The notes below the pieces were generated by a model that saw only the letters and a list, made by a program, of their open reading frames with translations, did no database searches and was not told the DNA's origin. Both the position numbers and the translations under genes were made by a program. Positions 1 through 8,747 of a stretch of 64,000 nt of DNA are shown here, piece by piece. Position 1 is the stretch's first letter. Every line of letters starts with the position of its first letter. Source of the DNA: Bacillota bacterium (GTDB lineage: Bacteria; Bacillota; Clostridia; Christensenellales; Christensenellaceae); contig JAEYKI010000018.1 of the NCBI GenBank assembly GCA_023408315.1, forward strand, positions 28,271-92,270. The letters are read 5' to 3'.

Positions 1-167
1 ACAACAAACTCGCCATAGAAGTACTGGAAGACATCGCAAACGAGGAGCGCGTCCATGCGGGCGAATTTCTCCGGCTGCTCCACGAGCTTGCGCCGGACGA
101 GGAAAAATTCTATGCGAAAGGCGCTAAAGAAGTGGAAGAAGAGATAGAGAAGCCCGGTAAAAAATAA
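1..167 (+). CDS. Ferritin-like / rubrerythrin-type protein, C-terminal fragment
   Basis: The last 54 codons of a gene that begins before the window (reading frame from base 3, stop TAA at 165-167). The fragment is a charged helix with EERVHAGEFLRLL, the ExxH pattern of di-iron ferritin-like four-helix bundles, and then an acidic Glu/Lys tail. Small Clostridial rubrerythrin-like proteins of about 95 residues end this way. An iron or peroxide role is inferred from the family. The next gene downstream is also ferritin-like, which supports an iron-storage or redox locus. Confidence 0.65.
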   Translation, partial: NKLAIEVLEDIANEERVHAGEFLRLLHELAPDEEKFYAKGAKEVEEEIEKPGKK

Positions 168-185
168 TTTTACTAAATAGTGTTG

Positions 186-208
186 GGGACTGGATAAGTC
201 CCTTTTTT
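186..208 (+). terminator. Intrinsic terminator after the ferritin-like fragment
   Basis: Stem GGGACT/AGTCCC with loop GGATA, followed by six T. It lies 18 bases after the stop codon of the preceding gene. Confidence 0.75.
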
Positions 209-297
209 ATACGTTAAAAATTGTATCCATCTTCTTAACATCCTCGCTTTAAAAAACATATAATGATGCAAACATATTTGAATGGAAGTGAACCACT

Positions 298-810
298 TTG
301 ACATACCAGCAGAACCTTGCAAAAATTCTGGAAGGGCTCAATATAGACCTCGCGCACGAATACTCGGCGCTTATTCAGTACATCCAGCACGCCGCTGTGC
401 TCCGGGGGCCGGAATACTTCGCAATCATACCGGAACTGGAAAAACACGCGGAAGAGGAGCGCGAGCACGCCGTTACAGTAAGCGACCTGATCAACTACCT
501 GGGCGGCACGCCCACCGCACAGGCGGGCAAGCGGCTTACCTCCCCCAACAATAAAGAAATGCTGCTGCAGGACCTGCAGGCGGAGTACGACGCCATACGC
601 CGCTACAACGAGCGGATTGCGCAGTTGGAAGCGCTGGGCCTGTTTGACTCCGCGCAAAAAATACGGGGCATCGCCAAAGAAGAGCAGGAGCACGCAATCG
701 ACCTGGAGATTGCTCTTGGCATAGACCGCAAAACCCCCGCCATCCCCCATTTGGAGCAGGTGTACGCGGAAAACGCAGGAGACGCGGACAAATTATACCG
801 AAAATACTAG
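298..810 (+). CDS. Ferritin-like domain protein (bacterioferritin/Dps-like)
   Basis: 170 residues, predicted all-helical. It has the paired metal-ligand pattern of ferritin-like di-iron proteins: AHEYSALIQYIQHA near residue 20, EKHAEEEREHA near 50, then AEYDAIRRYNERI and KEEQEHAIDLE in the second half. The likely role is cytoplasmic iron binding or oxidation. The start is TTG at 298, with GAAGTGA about 9 bases upstream and no better ATG in frame. It follows another ferritin-like gene but a terminator separates them, so it is probably a separate transcript. Family assignment is firm; ferritin versus another di-iron function is not resolved. Confidence 0.8.
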   Translation: MTYQQNLAKILEGLNIDLAHEYSALIQYIQHAAVLRGPEYFAIIPELEKHAEEEREHAVTVSDLINYLGGTPTAQAGKRLTSPNNKEMLLQDLQAEYDAIRRYNERIAQLEALGLFDSAQKIRGIAKEEQEHAIDLEIALGIDRKTPAIPHLEQVYAENAGDADKLYRKY

Positions 811-866
811 AAGTTTTTTCCTTTAACACCCTGCCCCCCTTTGCTGTCTTCCTTACCCAACCAAGC

Positions 867-890
867 AGGAGCCTTTAGCGCTCCTTTTTT
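867..890 (+). terminator. Intrinsic terminator
   Basis: AGGAGC/GCTCCT stem with a 7-base loop and a five-T tail, downstream of the ferritin-like gene. Confidence 0.8.
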
Positions 891-950
891 GGGCATTCTT
901 CTATTTTATGTAATTATTAATATCTTTTTCCGCGCAAAGTGCACTTGATG

Positions 951-980
951 TTGACATATTAAGTGAATGCTTATTATAAT
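951..980 (+). promoter_or_regulatory. Sigma-A promoter for the CAT-like gene
   Basis: TTGACA at 951-956 and TATAAT at 975-980, both perfect hexamers, 18 bases apart. The start codon follows 45 bases later. Confidence 0.85.
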
Positions 981-1024
981 GATACGGTATCATCCCCAAT
1001 TATTTGTTCTTATATGGAGGTTTT

Positions 1025-1840
1025 ATGCGCAGTGATGGCGTCCTGGTTAAAAATGCAGATCCCATCTATTTAATTATACCTTATGTAATTCAAAAACGTT
1101 ACGATTCTATGAACATGATCACCCTGGAAATACCCGTGGAGCCCATGCAGAAGTATATCAAAACATTGCGCGAAGAGGGGCAAACCATATCGTACATGTC
1201 CATACTCATTGCGGCGTACATCCGCACCGTTTTGGAATTCCCCAAACTCAACAGGTTTATTAAAAACAAACGTATTTACGACCGCAACGAGTTCTGCATT
1301 TCCCTGGTGGTTTTAAAGGACGACTATGAAACCATGTCCAAAATATATTTTGACCTTACGGATACCATTTTTACGGTGCGGGACAAGGTTGAGGAATATA
1401 TCTCCCAAAACCGTTCTTCAGCAAACTCCAACGAAACGGACGATTTGATTAAATCCCTTACCCGTTTTCCCGTTCTTTTAAACATCACGTTTTTTATGTA
1501 CAGGCTTTTGGACGAAATCGGCCTGCTGCCCAAAAAGCTGATCGATTCCAGCCCGTTTCACGCCAGCCTGCTGTTTTCCAATCTGGCAAGCATACGCACA
1601 AACCATATATTCCACCATGTGTACGAATTCGGCACAACCAGCATTGCCATCACCATGGGCAACATGCACGAAGTCCCCATGCGTACAAAGAACGAGGTTA
1701 AGATGAAACGCTGCATCCCCCTTGGCATAGTAATGGACGAACGTATCTGTTCCGGCAAATATTTTTCCCAGGCGTACAGGCGGTTTACCGCATATCTGGC
1801 TGATCCGGCGCTGCTGGAAAATGCGCAGCAGGATAAATAA
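1025..1840 (+). CDS. CAT/E2-like acyltransferase-fold protein with degenerate active site
   Basis: 271 residues with the fold signature of chloramphenicol acetyltransferase and 2-oxoacid dehydrogenase E2 catalytic domains: an early ITLEIPVEPMQKYIK segment, the SYMSILIAAYIRTV helix, and a C-terminal strand-helix block. At the position where E2 enzymes carry HRxxDG, this protein reads DERICSG, so the catalytic His and Asp appear to be missing. Acyl transfer is therefore doubtful and a binding or regulatory role is possible. ATG 1025 is preceded by GGAGG; an upstream TTG at 1004 is less likely. It is transcribed alone from a consensus promoter and ends at a terminator. Confidence 0.65.
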   Translation: MRSDGVLVKNADPIYLIIPYVIQKRYDSMNMITLEIPVEPMQKYIKTLREEGQTISYMSILIAAYIRTVLEFPKLNRFIKNKRIYDRNEFCISLVVLKDDYETMSKIYFDLTDTIFTVRDKVEEYISQNRSSANSNETDDLIKSLTRFPVLLNITFFMYRLLDEIGLLPKKLIDSSPFHASLLFSNLASIRTNHIFHHVYEFGTTSIAITMGNMHEVPMRTKNEVKMKRCIPLGIVMDERICSGKYFSQAYRRFTAYLADPALLENAQQDK

Positions 1841-1862
1841 AAACGCATAATAATGCCCAAAG

Positions 1863-1885
1863 CCCGCACATTAAGCGGGTTTTTT
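1863..1885 (+). terminator. Intrinsic terminator
   Basis: CCCGC/GCGGG stem, 7-base loop, six-T run, just after the CAT-like gene. Confidence 0.8.
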
Positions 1886-1955
1886 CATTTTATTATTGCA
1901 TAAAAATTCAATATGTAGTACAAAGGAAACAGAACATCAAGAAAGGGCTTCCCTT

Positions 1956-2945
1956 ATGAAAAAAGTTCTCTCCTTTTGCCTTGCCGCTTTCCTGTTTTTT
2001 ATCTGCCTGCCCGCGGCCCACGCCGTCACCAGGGATCAGTATTACGCCCGTTCCACCCTCTCCGGGAGCGAGCTTGCGTTTTACGATCAGGTTTACGACG
2101 CGTTTAAATCCGGCGGCAACCAGGTTTCCGATCAACTGAACCTCAGCAGCAGCCGCGCCCGGCAAATAGGCAATTTTGTATATAACGACGCCCCGGAATT
2201 ATTCAATTACAGGGGTATTTATACCCGGGAGGAAACCGAGGAACTAAACGAACAGCTTGCCCGCAAGTCGCAGGAAATACTCTCACGCCTGAACGGTACA
2301 ATGAGCGGTTACCAGAAAACAAAAGCCATATATGATTACCTTGGCCAAACCATTACATACGACAGCGGCGCGGAAGCGGAAGTCAGCCAAAACGCAAAAT
2401 CGCAACGGGCAAACGAAAGCCAGACCATTGTGGGCGGGCTGCTGCGGGGCAGGGCCGTGTGCAACGGCATCAGCCACAGCCTGCAATATATACTGCACCA
2501 GGCAGGCGTCCCCTGCTACACCGTAACCGGCACGCTGCCGGGCGTCAACCACGCCTGGAACATCATCCGGCTCAATGGCCAGTGGTACAACGCAGACCTG
2601 ACCAACGACCTTTCCTATATCCGGCAATCCCAGGAGCCGCGCTTTTTTCTGGTGGACGACGCCACGCTTACCCAAAACGCATACGTGGCGGATCAGGATT
2701 TAAACCCGTCCCTCCCCGCCTGCGCCGCTAAATACATTGTGCAGGCTTCCCCAGCAGCCGCCATTGCCACAGCCGCGCCAACTCAAACGCCCTCCCCTTC
2801 CCAAACGGCTCCAGCCGTTCAAAAGGCTGCCTCTGCCCTTACCGCGGTCCCGCTGTTTATATGGGCAATTGCCGCCGTGGCTGCAATTGCTGCAATCGCC
2901 ATTGTTCTGGCGGTTTTACGCAGAAATAAAAAACAACAGCCTTAG
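1956..2945 (+). CDS. Membrane-anchored transglutaminase-like protein
   Basis: 329 residues. A signal peptide (KKVLSFCLAAFLFFICLPAAHA) opens the protein. A transglutaminase-like core holds a Cys-His-Asp triad seen as RAVCNGISHSLQYIL, NHAWNIIRLNGQW and YNADLTND. A Pro/Thr/Ala-rich linker follows, then a C-terminal membrane helix with a basic tail (RRNKK). In Firmicutes such proteins are surface proteases or protein cross-linking enzymes; the substrate is unknown. ATG 1956 has GAAAGGG 8 bases upstream, so the longer frame from 1896 is rejected. It converges with the muramidase gene. Confidence 0.8.
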   Translation: MKKVLSFCLAAFLFFICLPAAHAVTRDQYYARSTLSGSELAFYDQVYDAFKSGGNQVSDQLNLSSSRARQIGNFVYNDAPELFNYRGIYTREETEELNEQLARKSQEILSRLNGTMSGYQKTKAIYDYLGQTITYDSGAEAEVSQNAKSQRANESQTIVGGLLRGRAVCNGISHSLQYILHQAGVPCYTVTGTLPGVNHAWNIIRLNGQWYNADLTNDLSYIRQSQEPRFFLVDDATLTQNAYVADQDLNPSLPACAAKYIVQASPAAAIATAAPTQTPSPSQTAPAVQKAASALTAVPLFIWAIAAVAAIAAIAIVLAVLRRNKKQQP

Positions 2946-2963
2946 CGCCTCTGCCGGCTGTTG
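2933..2963. terminator. Hairpin between convergent genes
   Basis: ACAACAGCC/GGCTGTTGT, a 9-bp perfect stem with a 13-base loop that contains the stop codon of the transglutaminase-like gene. There is no long T-run, so it may act in both directions weakly. Confidence 0.5.
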
Positions 2964-2978
2964 TCTTGCCATTCCGCT

Positions 2979-3725
2979 CTAATGAATAAACTCGGCAAAT
3001 TCCTCCTCAGTTCCCCTAAACACATTCAAATCAATAAACCGACTCTCTCCCTCGTAGCCCTTTAGTTCCCCGTCGTTGTTGTATTGCCAGAAGGTCCAGT
3101 CGCGCCCGTCCGGCAGCAAGGGCTCGGAGTCCGGGTTCCGCACCCAAAGGGGGTGCCCGTCAAAACGCCCCGCCATATACAGTTTGTATGCTTTCTTGGT
3201 GGCATATATCACCGGCTTTTGGCCGTAATGCGCCTCCAGTTTATCCAGAAAAACGGTCAGCATCCGCACGGTTTGCTCCACATCGGGCGGATCGCTCCTG
3301 TCTTTCCCATAGAGCTCCACATCCACCGCGGGCGGCAGCATTCCCTTTGCGCAGGGAACGGATAGTATAAAGTTCTCAGCCTGCTCCTCCGCCGGTTCGT
3401 CGAATGTAAACAAATGATACGCGCCTATCTTAAGGCCCGTTTTCCCCGCGTTCTCCCAATTGTATTCAAATTTTTTATCCCGGTAGCCGCTGCCCTTGGT
3501 GGCTTTTATGTACGCAAAATCCAAATCCTGCCCCGCCAGCACCTCCCAGTCTATGTTTCCCTGGTACTCGGAAACATCCACGCCGCGCACGGTGTATTTG
3601 GAGGTATCCACGCCAAACACCGCCCACGCGGGATAGGGCATATCCGTCCAGTCCACGCCGCATACATTCAGCAGGCACACCAAAATTACATCTATTATAA
3701 CAACCAGGCGCAATACCCTTTTCAT
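2979..3725 (-). CDS. GH25 family lysozyme (N-acetylmuramidase)
   Basis: 248 residues. An N-terminal membrane or signal helix (VLRLVVIIDVILVCLLNVCGV) is followed by a GH25 domain from about residue 47: RGVDVSEYQGNIDW, FAYIKATKGSGY, GAYHLFTF, and the acidic motif VDVELYG typical of the DxE catalytic pair. The domain hydrolyses the beta-1,4 bond between MurNAc and GlcNAc outside the membrane. It lies among several other wall-active genes but has its own transcription unit. Family assignment is clear; housekeeping versus spore or stress role is unknown. Confidence 0.88.
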   Translation of the reverse strand: MKRVLRLVVIIDVILVCLLNVCGVDWTDMPYPAWAVFGVDTSKYTVRGVDVSEYQGNIDWEVLAGQDLDFAYIKATKGSGYRDKKFEYNWENAGKTGLKIGAYHLFTFDEPAEEQAENFILSVPCAKGMLPPAVDVELYGKDRSDPPDVEQTVRMLTVFLDKLEAHYGQKPVIYATKKAYKLYMAGRFDGHPLWVRNPDSEPLLPDGRDWTFWQYNNDGELKGYEGESRFIDLNVFRGTEEEFAEFIH

Positions 3726-3853
3726 TTTTAAACACCTGCAACCTTTTTATTAAAAGGTATTCGGCGGGCTGCGTTAAAATACGCACTCTCTGCCCGTAAA
3801 CAAAGGGATTCGCGCGGCATAGTATAATGAAAAAGACAGGGGGGAATGGTCCC

Positions 3854-4579
3854 ATGAGGATCACAACAATGCTGCTGCCCGCAGGCAGCCTGGGCCGCAG
3901 CCAGGCAAAACTGGATTTTAAAGGCGTTACCATACATAACACAGACAATTCAAATCCCGGTGCGGACGCGCTGGAAAACGTACGCTATATGCTGAACAAC
4001 GCAAACAATATGTACAACAGCTGGCACTATACGGTGGACGACCACCAGATCATCCGCTCGGTTCCGGAAGACGAAGAGGCCATGCACACGGGCAGCCGGG
4101 AAGGCAACCACACCACCGTGGGCATAGAGATCACCCAGAATTCAGACGGAAACATTCTTAAGGCCACCAACAAAGCGGCCTGGCTTGCCGCCGATATACT
4201 GCGCAGGCACGGCATCAGGCGCGCGGTGTGGAAACAGAACATATTCCAGCATAACGACTGGACGGGCAAAGACTGCCCCTCCCAGATACGCCGCGGCATC
4301 CCATACGACTGGGCCGCCTTTGTAAACCGGGTAAACCGGTATCTGGCGGAGCCGGGGCTGCAGCGCATCCTTATATACAACCCGGACGCGCCCCTGCGCG
4401 GCAGCGATGTGCGCAGGGTGCAAAGCAGGCTTAAAACGCTCGGTTTTTATTCGGGCAGGGCGGACGGCGTTTACGGCAGCCAGACATACAACGCGGTGCG
4501 CCGTTTCCAGTCCGCAAAAGGCATTGCCCCGCAGGACGGGGTGATAGGGCCGGAAACATGGGCGGAATTGTTTATATAG
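3854..4579 (+). CDS. N-acetylmuramoyl-L-alanine amidase with PG-binding domain
   Basis: 241 residues. An Amidase_2 (PGRP-type) zinc domain carries VTIHNTDN, WHYTVDD, QHNDW and KDCPSQ, which supply the expected His/His/Cys zinc ligands. A PG_binding_1 domain follows (about residues 178-240, ending GVIGPETWAELF). No signal peptide is visible, as in phage-derived or mother-cell amidases. ATG 3854 follows AGGGGGG at ideal spacing; an upstream ATG at 3827 is less likely. The gene ends directly against the convergent permease: TAG at 4577-4579 touches the permease stop codon at 4580-4582. Confidence 0.87.
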   Translation: MRITTMLLPAGSLGRSQAKLDFKGVTIHNTDNSNPGADALENVRYMLNNANNMYNSWHYTVDDHQIIRSVPEDEEAMHTGSREGNHTTVGIEITQNSDGNILKATNKAAWLAADILRRHGIRRAVWKQNIFQHNDWTGKDCPSQIRRGIPYDWAAFVNRVNRYLAEPGLQRILIYNPDAPLRGSDVRRVQSRLKTLGFYSGRADGVYGSQTYNAVRRFQSAKGIAPQDGVIGPETWAELFI

Positions 4580-5998
4580 CTAGCGCCTGTTCTTTTTGCG
4601 CCCGGCATCCAGTTCTTCAGAGGCCTCTGTTCTTAAACTTGCCTGCATCCTGACAGTATCCCGCGTGCCGGAGCGCCTCCTGTATGCCCTTACCGCCAGA
4701 TATACGCCGGAAAAAAAAGCCACCAATACCAATCCGGCAATCAGGCCGGAGGCCTGCCCTGGCACAAAGGGCATGCTTGCAATTGCAACCACCAAAACCG
4801 CCAGAACAAAAACAGATGTATATGGAAAGCCCCACAACTGGCATTTTCCGTTGGGCGGGCAACCGCTTTTTCTTCTGAACCGCATATGGGTTGCCATGAT
4901 TACAATATAGGTAAACAGCAGCGCAAACCCGCCCGAACTGATCAGGAATATATACACGCTGGGAAACATCAGCCCAAGCCACAGGGCTGCCAGCATTGCA
5001 ACGCCGGAGCCAATAATGCCGCGGTACGGCACATCGCTTTTATCCTTCAGCCAGCCGGGGGCCATGCCTTCGGACGCAAGCGAGCGCATCATCCGCCCCA
5101 GCCCAAAAATTGCCGCCAGCATGGTGGATAGAATGGCCGTTATCAGCACCAGGTTCAGCGCGGTGCCCGCCCAGGTGAATCCCTGCCGGTTCAGGGCCGC
5201 CACAAAGGGGCTTGTTTGCGTATTAATCTGCGCGGTGGGAATCAGCGGCAGAATAATGATAATAGAAAAAATATACAGGCCCGCCAGCGCTATCACCGTG
5301 TTGCGGATGGCTTTGGGTACCGTTTCCTTTGGGTTGCCGGTTTCGGAAGCCGCAAGCCCAATAATCTCAAACCCCGCGTACGCAAACATAATAATCAGTA
5401 TGCTCCCCAATATGCCCCCAAAGCCTCCGGGCATCAGGGGTTCCGCGGCAAGCTCGCCAACCCCCACGGCGGGTTTCCCGGTAAATACCCCAATCACCAG
5501 CAGGCCCCCAATAAAAACAAACAAAACAATGGCAACCACTTTAATGGCCGCCAAACCGCTTTCCAGCTTGCTCAGCCTTTGTGCGCCCATTAAATTCACC
5601 AGCGTTACGCCAATAATAATCAGGCTGCCCGTAAGGGGCAGCGAAATGCCGGGTATCCATTCCCGCAGCAGTATGGATACCGCCGTGGCCTCGCTGGACA
5701 TTCCAAGGACCATCCCGGCCCAGTACACCCAACCCACAACAAAGCCGGTCCCGTTTCCAAAAGCGCGCGATGCAAACGTGCGGAAAGACCCGGCCGCGGG
5801 GTCCGCCACCGTCATCTCTGAAAGCGCGAACAATATAAAATACACCAGCACCGCGCCCAGTATATAAACAAATATAATGGAAGGGCCCGCGGCATTGATG
5901 GCAGCGGACGATCCCAGAAAGAAAGACCCCCCTATCACCGTTCCCAGCGCCAGCATCACCAGTTGCGCCGCGGACAGCCCGTTTTTTGCGTTTTTCAT
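4580..5998 (-). CDS. APC-superfamily amino acid permease
   Basis: 472 residues with about 12 hydrophobic segments and a basic C-terminal tail. The first helix has the APC signature LALGTVIGGSFFLGSS, and later MFAYAGFEIIGLAASETGNPKETVPKAIR is the conserved helix-loop region. It imports or exchanges amino acids or related amines across the cytoplasmic membrane; the substrate cannot be read from the sequence. ATG 5998 lies 5 bases after GGAG; GTG 6004 overlaps that ribosome binding site and is less likely. It appears monocistronic. Confidence 0.85.
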   Translation of the reverse strand: MKNAKNGLSAAQLVMLALGTVIGGSFFLGSSAAINAAGPSIIFVYILGAVLVYFILFALSEMTVADPAAGSFRTFASRAFGNGTGFVVGWVYWAGMVLGMSSEATAVSILLREWIPGISLPLTGSLIIIGVTLVNLMGAQRLSKLESGLAAIKVVAIVLFVFIGGLLVIGVFTGKPAVGVGELAAEPLMPGGFGGILGSILIIMFAYAGFEIIGLAASETGNPKETVPKAIRNTVIALAGLYIFSIIIILPLIPTAQINTQTSPFVAALNRQGFTWAGTALNLVLITAILSTMLAAIFGLGRMMRSLASEGMAPGWLKDKSDVPYRGIIGSGVAMLAALWLGLMFPSVYIFLISSGGFALLFTYIVIMATHMRFRRKSGCPPNGKCQLWGFPYTSVFVLAVLVVAIASMPFVPGQASGLIAGLVLVAFFSGVYLAVRAYRRRSGTRDTVRMQASLRTEASEELDAGRKKNRR

Positions 5999-6134
5999 TG
6001 TCACTCCATTTTGTTTTTTTTATTTATTATCCCAAAATTATTCAAAGTAATTCAAAATGCGACCCGCGGGTTGTTACCCTAATTAAGCATGCGCAAAACT
6101 GCCGTTCACTCCACCTTTCTTTTAAAAGGCACAC

Positions 6135-6163
6135 AAAAACCGGCTCCCAAAAGGTTGCCGGTT
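6135..6163 (-). terminator. Terminator downstream of feoB
   Basis: On the minus strand, AACCGGC/GCCGGTT (7 bp) followed by TTTTT. It shares the 13-mer GGAGCCGGTTTTT with three other terminators in the window. Confidence 0.75.
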
Positions 6164-6220
6164 ATAGGGCGATACGCGCCGCGTTTTTTGAACCGCAGCC
6201 GCCAGCAGAAGAAAATAGTA

Positions 6221-8368
6221 TTACGCCAGCCCTAGCAAACGGGCAGCGGTTGCCACCAAAAAGCAGATGACCAAGCCGGTTGCGGTTGGCACGGCAAACG
6301 AAACCAGCGTCCACTTAAAGCTCTGCGTTTCTTTTTTTATGGTAAGGCAGGTGGTGGCGCACGGCCAGTGCATCAAAGAAAAAAGCATGGCGTTCACGGC
6401 GGTCAGCCAGGTCCATCCGTTTGATACAAGCAGCTCTTTCAGCTGGCCTACGCCGTCCAGCTCCGTCATGCTGCCGGTTGCCAGGTAGCTCATTATAATA
6501 ATGGGAACCACAATCTCATTTGCGGGGAATCCCAGTATAAACGCCATCAGTATAAACCCGTCCAGCCCAATCGCGTGCGCAAACGGGTTCAAAAAATTGG
6601 CGCAGTGCGCCAGCACGGATAAATCCCCAACGTACAGGTTCGCCATTGCCCATATCACCAGCCCTGCGGGCGCGGCCACCATTACCGCGCGCCCCAGCAC
6701 AAACAGTGTCCGGTCCATTACGGAGCGCACGAGTATTTTGCCCACCTGCGGCTTTCTGTATGGCGGCAATTCCAGCGTAAAGCTGGAGGGTATTCCTTTG
6801 AGTATAGTTTTGGAAAGCAGCCTGGATATTTGCAGCGTCATTACAACGCCAAGCACAATCACGCCGGTGAGTATCAGGGTGGACACAATGGACTGAAAAG
6901 GGCTTGCCACGACGCCCACAAAAAACATGGAGATGATCGCAATCAGTGTGGGGAACCGCCCGTTACAGGGCACAAAATTGTTCGTAATGGTCGCAATCAG
7001 CCTTTCGCGCGGTGAATCTATAATGCGGCAGCCAATCACCCCCGCTGCGTTGCAACCAAATCCCATGCACATTGTAAGCGCCTGCTTGCCGCACGCGCAC
7101 GCTTTTTTAAAAAATTTATCCAGGTTAAAGGCAATGCGGGGCAAATAACCCAGATCCTCCAGCAGTGTGAAAAGCGGAAAGAATATCGCCATGGGCGGAA
7201 GCATAACGGATATCACCCACGCAAGCGTTTTATACACGCCCAAAACAAGTATATCGCTCATCCACTGCGCGGTGCCAATCCAGCTCAAAAATTCAGCCAG
7301 CCGGTCCTGTACCCAAAAAAGGCCGTCCGCCAACAATCCCGAAGGCACATTGGCTCCCGTAATGGTGATCCAGAAAACGCCCAGCAGCAGCAATACCATA
7401 ATGGGTATGCCAAACTTTTTGGACGTTAAATATTTGTCTATTTTGCGGTCGGTCTGGTTATAGTTTTTGTTTTCAACCAAAACAACCCCGCGGCATATGT
7501 CCTCTGCGGTCCCAACAAGCCGGGATACAATCCGGTCCCTGAAGCCGTCCGCGTCTATGCCCTGTTCCCGCAGCCCGGCTTTTTGCCGGTTGATTATTTC
7601 TCCTATTTCCCTGTTGTGCGCAAGGTCCAGATGCAAAAACCGCGCCATCGCCCCCAAAAGGGACGCATCCCCCTCCAGCAGCCGGATGGCCGCCCACCTG
7701 GCATGCAGCCTATCTTCCAGCAAGGGGGCAATCGCTCCCTCCAGGCAGGATACGGCCTTCTCAATCTCCGGCCCGTATGTTACGGTTATGGGTTTTGCGC
7801 CGGTTTTTCCGGAAACCCGCTGTATTGCCTCCATCAGCCCGTCCAGGCTGCTTTTTTTGGTGGCCGTGGTGCCCACCACCGGAACGCCCAGCTTTTTTTC
7901 CAGTTGCTGCAGGTTTATCCCAATGCCTTTGCGTTTGGCCTCATCCATTAAATTAACGCACACAACCACCTTGTTTGTAATCTCCAGCGTTTGCAGCACC
8001 AGGTTCAAATTCCTCTCCAGGCACGTTGCGTCCACTATAATCACCGTTGCGTCCGGCCCGCCAAAGCAGATAAAATCGCGGGCCACTTCCTCCTCCGCCG
8101 AATTCGCCATCAGGGAATACGTGCCCGGAATATCCACCAGTATATAATTCTGTTTTTTATATGTATAGCTGCCCTGCGCGTTGGTCACCGTCTTTCCCGG
8201 CCAGTTTCCCGTGTGCTGGTTCAGGCCGGTCAGATTGTTGAATACGGTGCTTTTGCCCACATTCGGGTTACCGCCCAATGCGATAACCCGGTCTGTGGAT
8301 GCAGCTTTTTTAATTTTTAGTTCCTGTTCCAAGACTCCGCTCCCGGTAGAGCGGTTTGTCAGACCCAT
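6221..8368 (-). CDS. feoB: Ferrous iron transport protein B
   Basis: 715 residues. The N-terminal G domain has GGNPNVGKSTVFNNLTG (G1), DIPGTYSL (G3) and VNLMDEAKRKG (G4). A helical GDI region follows, then the polytopic FeoB membrane domain with two Gate motifs and the Cys-rich GFGCNAAGVIGCRIIDSPRE segment. It takes up Fe2+ in a GTP-dependent manner. ATG 8368 sits behind GGAGGG, so the frame from 8425 is too long. It lies 25 bases after feoA in one operon and is divergent from a DtxR-family regulator, which suggests iron- or manganese-responsive control. Confidence 0.95.
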   Translation of the reverse strand: MGLTNRSTGSGVLEQELKIKKAASTDRVIALGGNPNVGKSTVFNNLTGLNQHTGNWPGKTVTNAQGSYTYKKQNYILVDIPGTYSLMANSAEEEVARDFICFGGPDATVIIVDATCLERNLNLVLQTLEITNKVVVCVNLMDEAKRKGIGINLQQLEKKLGVPVVGTTATKKSSLDGLMEAIQRVSGKTGAKPITVTYGPEIEKAVSCLEGAIAPLLEDRLHARWAAIRLLEGDASLLGAMARFLHLDLAHNREIGEIINRQKAGLREQGIDADGFRDRIVSRLVGTAEDICRGVVLVENKNYNQTDRKIDKYLTSKKFGIPIMVLLLLGVFWITITGANVPSGLLADGLFWVQDRLAEFLSWIGTAQWMSDILVLGVYKTLAWVISVMLPPMAIFFPLFTLLEDLGYLPRIAFNLDKFFKKACACGKQALTMCMGFGCNAAGVIGCRIIDSPRERLIATITNNFVPCNGRFPTLIAIISMFFVGVVASPFQSIVSTLILTGVIVLGVVMTLQISRLLSKTILKGIPSSFTLELPPYRKPQVGKILVRSVMDRTLFVLGRAVMVAAPAGLVIWAMANLYVGDLSVLAHCANFLNPFAHAIGLDGFILMAFILGFPANEIVVPIIIMSYLATGSMTELDGVGQLKELLVSNGWTWLTAVNAMLFSLMHWPCATTCLTIKKETQSFKWTLVSFAVPTATGLVICFLVATAARLLGLA

Positions 8369-8393
8369 CCGTGTACCCTCCTGCAGATGTATT

Positions 8394-8633
8394 TTAAATC
8401 GCTTCCACCTGTATGGTAGACGCAATGTCCGCCCTCAGTGCAATCACCGCACCGCGTATCAGATATGCCACCGGGTCGCCGGAAGGGCTTATCTGGAGCG
8501 CTTCCACCACCGTATCGCCAACAAGCCCCAAATCCAGCATGCGCCTCCGCATAACGCCCTGCGTGTTCAGCTTTTTCACCCTGCCCAAACTGCCCAGGGG
8601 CAGTTCGCTTAAGGGTATTGTGTTTTCGTCCAT
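8394..8633 (-). CDS. feoA: Ferrous iron transport protein A
   Basis: 79 residues, a single SH3-like FeoA domain: IPLSELPLGSLGRVKKL, then MRRRMLDLGLVGDTVVEALQ and PVAYLIRGAVIALRADIA. It is a small cytoplasmic partner needed for FeoB transport. ATG 8633 follows GGAGG at correct spacing. It is first in the feoAB operon, with the divergent regulator gene 114 bases away and an inverted repeat in between. Confidence 0.93.
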   Translation of the reverse strand: MDENTIPLSELPLGSLGRVKKLNTQGVMRRRMLDLGLVGDTVVEALQISPSGDPVAYLIRGAVIALRADIASTIQVEAI

Positions 8634-8683
8634 ATCGCAAAACCTCCAAAGTTTAGTTAAGAGAAAAATTTTTTCCTGCCCTA

Positions 8684-8700
8684 AAGTATGGCAAATACTT
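8684..8700. promoter_or_regulatory. Candidate operator between feoA and the DtxR-family gene
   Basis: Perfect inverted repeat AAGTAT-GGCAA-ATACTT (6-5-6). It sits in the 114-base divergent intergenic region, where a DtxR/MntR-type dimer would bind. The link to this regulator is inferred from position only. Confidence 0.45.
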
Positions 8701-8747
8701 CTCATGTGTTACTAATATAAATAAAAAAAAGGCTCTTGGTGGCTTGT

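Noticed and set aside
5016..5867. A 283-codon open frame on the plus strand
   Set aside because: It lies entirely antisense to the APC permease, has no ribosome binding site and has a Pro/Arg/Ser-biased composition typical of a shadow frame.
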